A stretch of DNA of 64,000 nucleotides from Punica granatum (lineage: Eukaryota > Streptophyta > Magnoliopsida > Myrtales > Lythraceae), in NCBI RefSeq assembly GCF_007655135.1, contig NC_045127.1, forward strand, positions 8,999,001 through 9,063,000. Reading direction: 5' to 3'. Position 1 is the first letter of the stretch. Each line of letters starts with the position of its first letter. A model generated the notes under the pieces. That model was not told where the DNA came from, ran no database searches, and saw only the letters and a program-made list of their open reading frames with translations. Shown here one piece after another: positions 57,978 through 64,000 of the stretch. A program made the position numbers and the translations under genes.

Positions 57978-59780
57978 CACTATTAAAAAATCATGATTTA
58001 GCAAGGGGCATATATGTCACTAAATTTGTCGCTAAACAAGTATAGCGACGGATTAGCGATGGATTAACAAAGAAAAAGGTTCGCAACTAAAACTCTCCTC
58101 GCTAAATTCATTGATGGAATAGCGATAGATATTTCCTTCACTAAATTTAGTGAGGGAATTTCTGCCACTATTTCGTCGCTATTAGTAACGAAAAACCCTC
58201 GGTATATTCACCCCTATTTAGCGAGGGATTAGAGAGAGAATTCTCCTCGCTAATCCCTCGCTAAATTTAACGAGGGATTGGCAACGGATTATCCTTCGTT
58301 AATTTGAAGGAATTAGCGACAAAAGCGAGGGCTAGCAATGGAATTTTCATCTCTAATTCAGAGGGATGAGCGGCGAATATTCCCTTGCTAATCTAGCGAG
58401 ATAATTTCCATTGCTAAATAGTAGAAATTCTAACGCGTACCCATTATCGTCGTGGGGCATGAGATAATATCTTCCATTACACAGCCCAGGCTCATCAGGC
58501 CACTACTAGGTCGTTAACGCAGGCACTCTCTGACTCACAGTACCACTACCTTCCTTTGTTATGTACGAGTATGTCCCTGCGTTAAATATTGATGCATGGG
58601 TGCCTCCGGGTGTTGAGTAAATTGGTTTGGTGAGGAAAACGTGTAAAGATGTAACAAGTCATCATACGACGTCTAAGAATGGAGACCTCCCTGACATGGG
58701 ATAGAGTCAGGGGGCACCGTGTAGCGGGTGTACAATCCCGGTAACCACGATTCAGCCTCAGTGTGTTGAATCGGGCTGCTGGTAGTGTATCTACGTGTCT
58801 ATAAAGCTCCGCCTGTGACTGCAAGTCCCGCTGGATACCAGACTTGTCTGGTCTATAGAATAGATGATCCCACTCTGGTACTTGCATCGGAATTTCCTTT
58901 CAACGGGACCCCGACAAACCAGCTCTAGTTGTGCCTTTCTTCTTCCTCTGCCTGATTGTTCAGACATCTGCATTGTAACAAATTGACAGAATATATTAAT
59001 CGCAAACGATAACAATTCGCATATAATATTATATTGCATTAATTTTAAAAAATGACAAAACCACCTTTTAAGTTACCAAATAAATATGAGCAAAAGTTAA
59101 ACGGATAACGATATTTCTCTTTGTTTGAAAATGCATCCATTGGTCATCGAGACCATCACCACCACCACCACCACCACCACCATCATCATCGTGACCCTCA
59201 GCATCATCATCGTGCCTGCACATCCCATCTTCATCCTCTTGATCAGTGCAAAGATACTCAACATGATTATTTCTATCTACCAATACAAGTTCACAATCAT
59301 CTTCAGTTACTGGACGAACGTGGAGATGGTCTTCATTTTGATAAGTGACCTCCAACACCTCGGGAACTTCTACTTTGCCACTTGGTTTCGTTTTAATAAC
59401 AAGCCACCATTGTGATCTCTTTTTATCTCAAGTCGGGTATGACATATAATAAAACTAGCCTTACTTGCTTGGCGATAACGAATGGATCATCATCCCCCAT
59501 TCTGGCAACACGCATTACCTCGACAATGCCAGTGTCGTCATCTTTACGAGATGATGTCGGGTTGAACTATTAGCCTCTGAAAAGCACGACCGTCTTGCTT
59601 GGTAGTCCAACATAGTCCAACTCTACGATCTCCTTTAGGATACTGTAATAATCAATCTTAACACCATCACCACAATCCCCTGTAACCCATATGTCACTGT
59701 TACATGTCGCATTTCCCCAGCAATATCATCCTGGAACTTGTATCTATTCACGAAGTACGTGGTAATTTCCGTCACAATGA
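57978..59780 (-). mobile_element. CACTA (En/Spm) transposon fragment, 3' portion
   Basis: It begins at the terminus CACTATTAAAAAATC (57978). About 450 bp of subterminal repeats follow, of the type TAGCGACGGATTAGCGA and TCCCTCGCTAAATTTA, a CACTA hallmark. Transposase-derived sequence then reads on the minus strand, out of frame in places. It includes segments resembling the DUF4216 region (YYSILKEIVELDYVG, DDDPFVIAKQV, WQS) and a tail with VLEVTYQNEDHLHV. A (CAC)n run (59154-59190) encodes a Gly tract. The 5' part and the other terminus are absent; collinearity with copy A resumes at about 59780. In-frame stops make it inactive. Confidence 0.75.
59154..59190. repeat. (CAC)n(CAT)n microsatellite
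   Basis: About 9 CAC units then 3 CAT units, inside the CACTA coding remnant. Confidence 0.9.
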
Positions 59781-60172
59781 GGGTAATTTTTTCCACTCTT
59801 TTTTTTATTCAACTACCTCACACGTTCTCTCATTTGCAAAACAAGTGCAGTGTCTCTCTCAACATTCCCAGCCCTCCATGCCTTGCCTTTCAATTAAAAT
59901 TATGCCAAGTCAAACATCGCATGCTTAAATTAGAACTGAACTTTATTTTAATATTCTGGGGTTTGTATGGCAGTTGAAAATCGAAAATTTCTTTCCAGCA
60001 TGATATTTTCGACCAAGCCTTATGACAGAATGGAACTCCATATATACCGAAATTGTGTCAATTGTCAAGGGTTAGGATCTTAGTGCACATATGGTACATG
60101 AATGGAAATATAATATGAAATAATACCTCTATTCGGAACTGGTAGCATATTCAATAACATTTCATTCCATTT

Positions 60173-60176
<4 letters not shown>

Positions 60177-60209
<33 letters not shown>
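60177..60209. repeat. (TA)n microsatellite
   Basis: About 16 TA units. The collinear position in copy A (near 36240) has only TCTATATTC, so the tract grew in B or shrank in A. Confidence 0.9.
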
Positions 60210-60215
<6 letters not shown>

Positions 60216-60456
60216 CCATGTATGGAAGGTGGCATTCAAGAAGGGTAAGACAACAATGCATAGTTTTTGAGTCGGCATCGAGCTTTCTACGTCCTCATAA
60301 AGTGAAGCGGATGTGAATCTCAATTGTTAAAATGTGTGTGAAGTTGCTTAAATATATCTTCGTCATTTAATTAAATATCGAGCATGATTCTAATTGCATT
60401 CTCTCCTTTAGATTTTTGGTGAACTTATAATTGTTAAAAGTACTAGGGTGCAACAT

Positions 60457-61860
60457 TGCCGTGATGTTGCATGTTGAAAATTTTTTCTTTAATTTTTTAT
60501 TTATCATGATAGTTTGTAGAATAACCAATATAGAGTATAACTGAAGTTAATGAAAAAAATTACTTATTAACTTTCTATTGATAATAAATGATTCAAATTC
60601 ACAAAAAAAGTACTAATAAAATCTTAAATTGAATTTTTAATATTGTCACAAGCAAGTCAATATCCAAGCGAGAATTATTCTCAATCAATAAGCTATCGTA
60701 ACCTTGCGTGAAAAATAAGGGCATTTAAAACATCACGATTAAAAAGAAATATACTTAAATTGGTGATATATTGAAGTAGACTTTTTACTAACGTTGATTG
60801 GTATCAGGTGATTCAACATTTGTTCCCATTAAGTAAGGTCTGGATGTGAGTCTTGTGCTATAGCTTGATCTCTTAATGGGCTAACCTTTACTCGAACCTA
60901 GATTCATTGAACTTGATAGGTTTCCGAAATATCGAGCAACACACACCGAAAAAAGTTTGTATAATTCAATTAAATAAAAATTAAAAATATTAGAAAATAA
61001 CTTTATTGGCTCCACATGAGTAGACCCATATAGTATTACTATCTAGTTCACTTTTGCAGGATATAACTTGTTTTAGGCAATCTTATATATTAATAAGATA
61101 AGGAAAGATATGTTAATTTTGAAATTATATTGGAGAATATGAGAAGAAATCAAATGAAGAGATAAGGATAATAACGAAAAACAATCAAAGATAATAAGTT
61201 AATTCTAATTGACTTTGGAGTGTAACTTGTTTTAGTTAATTTTATATTTTAATACAATAAGACATGATATGATATGTTAGTTTTGAGATTATTTTGGGGA
61301 TATGATTATTTTGAATTAATTTAAAGATAATAGGTTTTAATAAGAAATTTTATATATTAATAAGATAAGATATGATACGTTAAACTTGAAATTATTTTGA
61401 CAGTAATGAGAAGAAATCAAAAGAAGGGATGAAATTGAAATATCATCAAAGTTTAGAGAAAATTATTGAAAAAAAAAAGGAAAGGAAAGGAAAGGGTAGA
61501 AATGAAGAGAAGGAAAGAAGGGACATGTGTCAATTTCTCATTCAATGAAGACATAAACAATAGTTTTAGTATTATTAAAGATTGCCCACATTATAACCAA
61601 AAAAGGAAAAACTACCGCCCATAGTTTCAAACTATTAAAACTAGATGAAATTCACGCATAGCACGGAAATTTTTTATCAATAATAATGCAATGGTTATAC
61701 AAAAAAGTAAATTATTTTGAACAAAAAATATATAAAAAAATTATCAACATCTAACATTTCATATTATATTTTCTCATTTTGATATAGTTATCGATATCAT
61801 TCACCAAAAAAATATGATTATCGATATTCTAACAAAATCCTAGTCTCAAAATTTCTAACG
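60457..61860. other. Copy-B-specific AT-rich insertion(s) with Helitron-like ends
   Basis: Copy A has unrelated sequence of about 320 bp here (36530-36850). In B the left edge ACTAGGGTGCAACATTGCCG and the motif ACTAGATGAAATTCACGCAT (near 61640), read on the minus strand, resemble Helitron 3' ends with a CCGTG...GCAC-type stem and CTAG. A diverged SINE copy lies at about 60790-60960. No coding frame is present and exact elements cannot be delimited. Confidence 0.4.
60790..60960 (+). mobile_element. Diverged SINE copy
   Basis: Weak but ordered matches to the SINE family appear: GATTGGTATCAGGTGATTCA at the A-box region, TAAGTAAGGTCTGGATGTGA at the middle, and CTTAATGGGCTAACC with GATTCATTGAAC in the 3' half. 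It is older than the other copies. Confidence 0.45.
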
Positions 61861-61869
61861 AAATATAAG

Positions 61870-62396
61870 GCCCAAAATAATTTGCACTTTTAAGAGCTGA
61901 TTTAATCATGACTGATCCCCTCTCAATGATTGCTTAAGACCCCTTTATGATTCTTTAGTTCTGCATTACATACTAAAAAAGTCTCTGAGAGGATGGCAAT
62001 GAGAATGAACGGAACTCAATATAATATGCACCTTTATGTATATATGTATGTATGTATGTATGTATAAAGAATGAATTGGCTCTTATTATATTCCATTATT
62101 GAAATGAGCTTGGTCCAATCTGAGTTGTATTTGCACTGGTGAGTGGGCCCCCACAGTGGACTCCTGAAAGTTAGTTTCCTTCTGAATATGAAGAGTTAGT
62201 TTCATGAATTAGGAACAAAAATGAAAAACCCCTTCCAATATTTTAATGACAAAGTCAAATGCCTCAGTGAAGCCCTGTTGGGTATAAATGAGGTTGTCCT
62301 CCATTTTGTCACTTCAGAGTTGTCTTTTGCACTCATCAGAAACTTTTAACAAGAAGAGGCCTTAGCTTTCTTCTTCCATTACAGAGGTTGACATAA
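61870..62396 (+). promoter_or_regulatory. Conserved proximal promoter and leader of RSL copy B
   Basis: It is the counterpart of 36855-37414. TGGGCC is at 62144-62149 and the TATA box reads TATAAATG at 62283-62290, one base different from copy A. The roughly 80-nt leader has no upstream ATG. A (GTAT)n tract at 62036-62066 differs from copy A, which has a shorter ACATACGTAC stretch. Confidence 0.65.
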
Positions 62397-63948
62397 ATGG
62401 AGCCAATTCAATCAATGTTGGGAGCTTTCCCTTATGGAGATCAGTGGGACCCCCTCAGCATTCTGTTCAACAATGAGGATCTTGAGATGACGCAGAGGCT
62501 TCTTGGTCAGTGCCCACCTGGCTTGGAGATCCCGACGGACTGCTTCTTCACGAGCCCGGAGGAGTTCCCGGAAGATCAGACGATGCCTGCAGGAATGTGT
62601 GAGGGATTCTTGAATCCTGCGCTGACTCCTAGCCGTAACTCCCTGATGGGTTCCTCCTCCCAGGACGGGTCTTATGCCAGCACTGGCTTTGACGGGCATT
62701 ATTACCCCGGGATGTCCACATTCTCGATGGAGGAGAAGTATTCCGGCGAATCATTCGTGCCCGACTTCACAGGCATTCTTGCCGGAGAAGGTTTTTGCCA
62801 GAGCGACAACAATGCTGCTGGCAGTGATATTCAGGCTGAACCGGTGGAGCAACAAGCGGCGGTGAAGAGGTTACAGCCGAAGAGGGGGTACACGGGGTCG
62901 AACTCATGCACTGCAGAGAAAGACGACGCTGAGACCGATGCACCCAAGAACCTGAAGAAGAGGAAGCCTTGCGCCTCAAGATCAGATGTAAGTACTGGAT
63001 ATTCAGATGATTTCTCATTCTAATGTATTTGAATTGATATGGCCTATTCGGTCTAGTGTCACCATCCATTATAGTTTCTCAATAATTTGAGATGCCACGG
63101 CCTGATAATGCAGCGTGAATTCTCTCCTCATTTCTATGCGTCGTTTTATTGAAAGATGTGCCTTGAATCTCTCTTGGCAAGGTCGATATAAGACTCGGGT
63201 CGATCTAGTTTTAATTTCCAATGTGGTCGGCGGTGAATTATTTTGCGTATATGTTTGTACAAAATAGAAGCCCGAAGATATTGGAGAAAGTGTCCTAATG
63301 GGTTTTTGGAATGCATCTGCAGAAGGGGAAGAAAAACGTGCTGCCAAAGAAGAAGCAGAGGCTCGCCAAACCAAACGGGGATGAGGGAGAAGAGGGTAAC
63401 GTTATCGTGAGGCAACAGGGCCAGAGCTCGAGCACTTGCAGCTCGGAGGAAGACAGTGTCTCTCAAGAGCTCAACAATGGAGAATCGGCTCAAAATTCCA
63501 ACGAGACTTCGGCCCTTAACTCAGACGGAAAGACAACTAGAGCCAGCAAAGGCACTGCCACAGATCCTCAGAGCCTCTACGCAAGGGTACGGACCTTACA
63601 TTCTTTCACAATCAGTCATTCCAAGTCCAGAACAATTAGCTTCCTCGATAAACGACGTACCTTGAAGGATTTCAGTTACTCATTCCATTCTGTTACATTC
63701 TGCAGAGAAGAAGGGAGCGAATCAACGAGAGACTGAGGATCTTACAGAACCTTGTTCCTAACGGAACCAAGGTAACATATACCGCTTAACTCAAAAAAAT
63801 TGATTCAGAAGATCGACTTATATCGTGTTTTATCTCTTGATTATAACGACTGACCAAGTGTACCTTCTATGTTTGGGGGCAGGTCGATATCAGTACAATG
63901 TTGGAAGAGGCAGTCCAGTACGTCAAGTTCTTACAGATCCAAATTAAG
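62397..63948 (+). CDS. RSL class II bHLH transcription factor, copy B, partial (exons 1-4, 329 aa seen)
   Basis: Exons are 62397-62987, 63323-63586, 63706-63771 and 63883-63948. The fifth exon (about 31 codons in copy A) lies beyond the window edge, although the donor GTATAA after 63948 is intact. Exon 1 is two codons longer and exon 2 two codons shorter than in copy A, so both reach residue 285 at the basic region. All junctions are GT-AG and phase 0. The HLH has VDISTMLEEAVQYV (Ile310, Gln319), with Ile326 where A has Leu. The N-terminal half differs from A by scattered substitutions only, with no stop or frameshift, so both copies look functional. The role is as for copy A: nuclear regulator of root-hair growth, inferred from family. 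Confidence 0.92.
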
Positions 63949-63975
63949 GTATAATAACCCGAAGAACTACCAAAA

Positions 63976-64000
63976 AAAAAATATATATATATATATATAT
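63976..64000. repeat. (TA)n tract at the window edge
   Basis: A run of A followed by TA repeats reaches the last base, within the last intron of RSL copy B. Its full length is not visible. Confidence 0.8.

Larger units (their letters stand above)
41945..64000 (+). repeat. Segmental duplication, copy B (runs past the right edge)
   Basis: It is collinear with copy A from about 41945. Private insertions in B are about 42600-43990, 46960-47458, 47488-50433, 52378-53485, 56005-57083, 57180-57672, 57978 to about 59780 and about 60457-61860. Most have a matching unfilled site in A, so they postdate the duplication. Orientation is the same as A (direct repeat). The unit is therefore larger than 22 kb here and about 16.5 kb in A up to the RSL stop. 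Confidence 0.88.

Noticed and set aside
59154..59190. CRISPR-like or regulatory array at the (CAC)n run
   Set aside because: It is a simple trinucleotide microsatellite without spacers, inside a CACTA remnant.

Overview
The window is nuclear DNA from a flowering plant, most likely a eudicot. The genes have short GT-AG introns, the intergenic DNA is AT-rich, and plant repeats (Helitron, MULE, hAT, CACTA, copia, SINE) are abundant. The three gene families recognised are plant ones: QWRF, ZAT-type C2H2 zinc finger and RSL-type bHLH. The species cannot be fixed from the sequence.

Left part (1-22.7 kb, mostly single copy). A six-exon QWRF microtubule-associated protein gene lies at 5.36-9.25 kb (+). 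An intronless ZAT10-type zinc-finger repressor lies at 12.93-13.68 kb (-), with a TATA box and a G-box/ABRE upstream. A decayed GRP7-type glycine-rich RNA-binding protein gene lies near 18.1-18.6 kb (+). The rest is intergenic, with a few MITEs and SINEs.

Right part (22.7-64 kb). This is a direct segmental duplication. Copy A starts near 22.71 kb and carries a complete five-exon RSL class II bHLH gene (37.415-39.202 kb). Copy B starts near 41.95 kb and carries its paralogue, which runs off the right edge (exons 1-4, 62.397-63.948 kb). Collinear anchors run through both copies, for example 25.55/45.68, 27.69/51.12, 30.56/53.63, 35.90/59.78 and 37.30/62.28 kb. Copy B is longer because of several post-duplication insertions: a MULE MITE, a deleted copia element, a TRIM-like LTR element, a 1.08-kb foldback element, a hAT MITE and a CACTA fragment. 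Copy A has its own private insertions: two SINEs, a 156-bp retroposon, a PIF-like MITE, a long-TIR MITE, a hAT MITE, a 1.3-kb LTR-like insertion and a Helitron. The other copy shows the empty or unfilled site for most of them.

How the genes relate. There is no operon-like logic. QWRF proteins act on microtubules, ZAT10 is an ABA/stress-responsive EAR repressor, and the RSL pair belongs to the root-hair growth regulators. The most informative structure is the RSL duplication. It gives two paralogues with near-identical proximal promoters, and copy A has changed residues inside the HLH region. No CRISPR array, rRNA or convincing tRNA gene was seen. No undescribed enzymatic system is evident.
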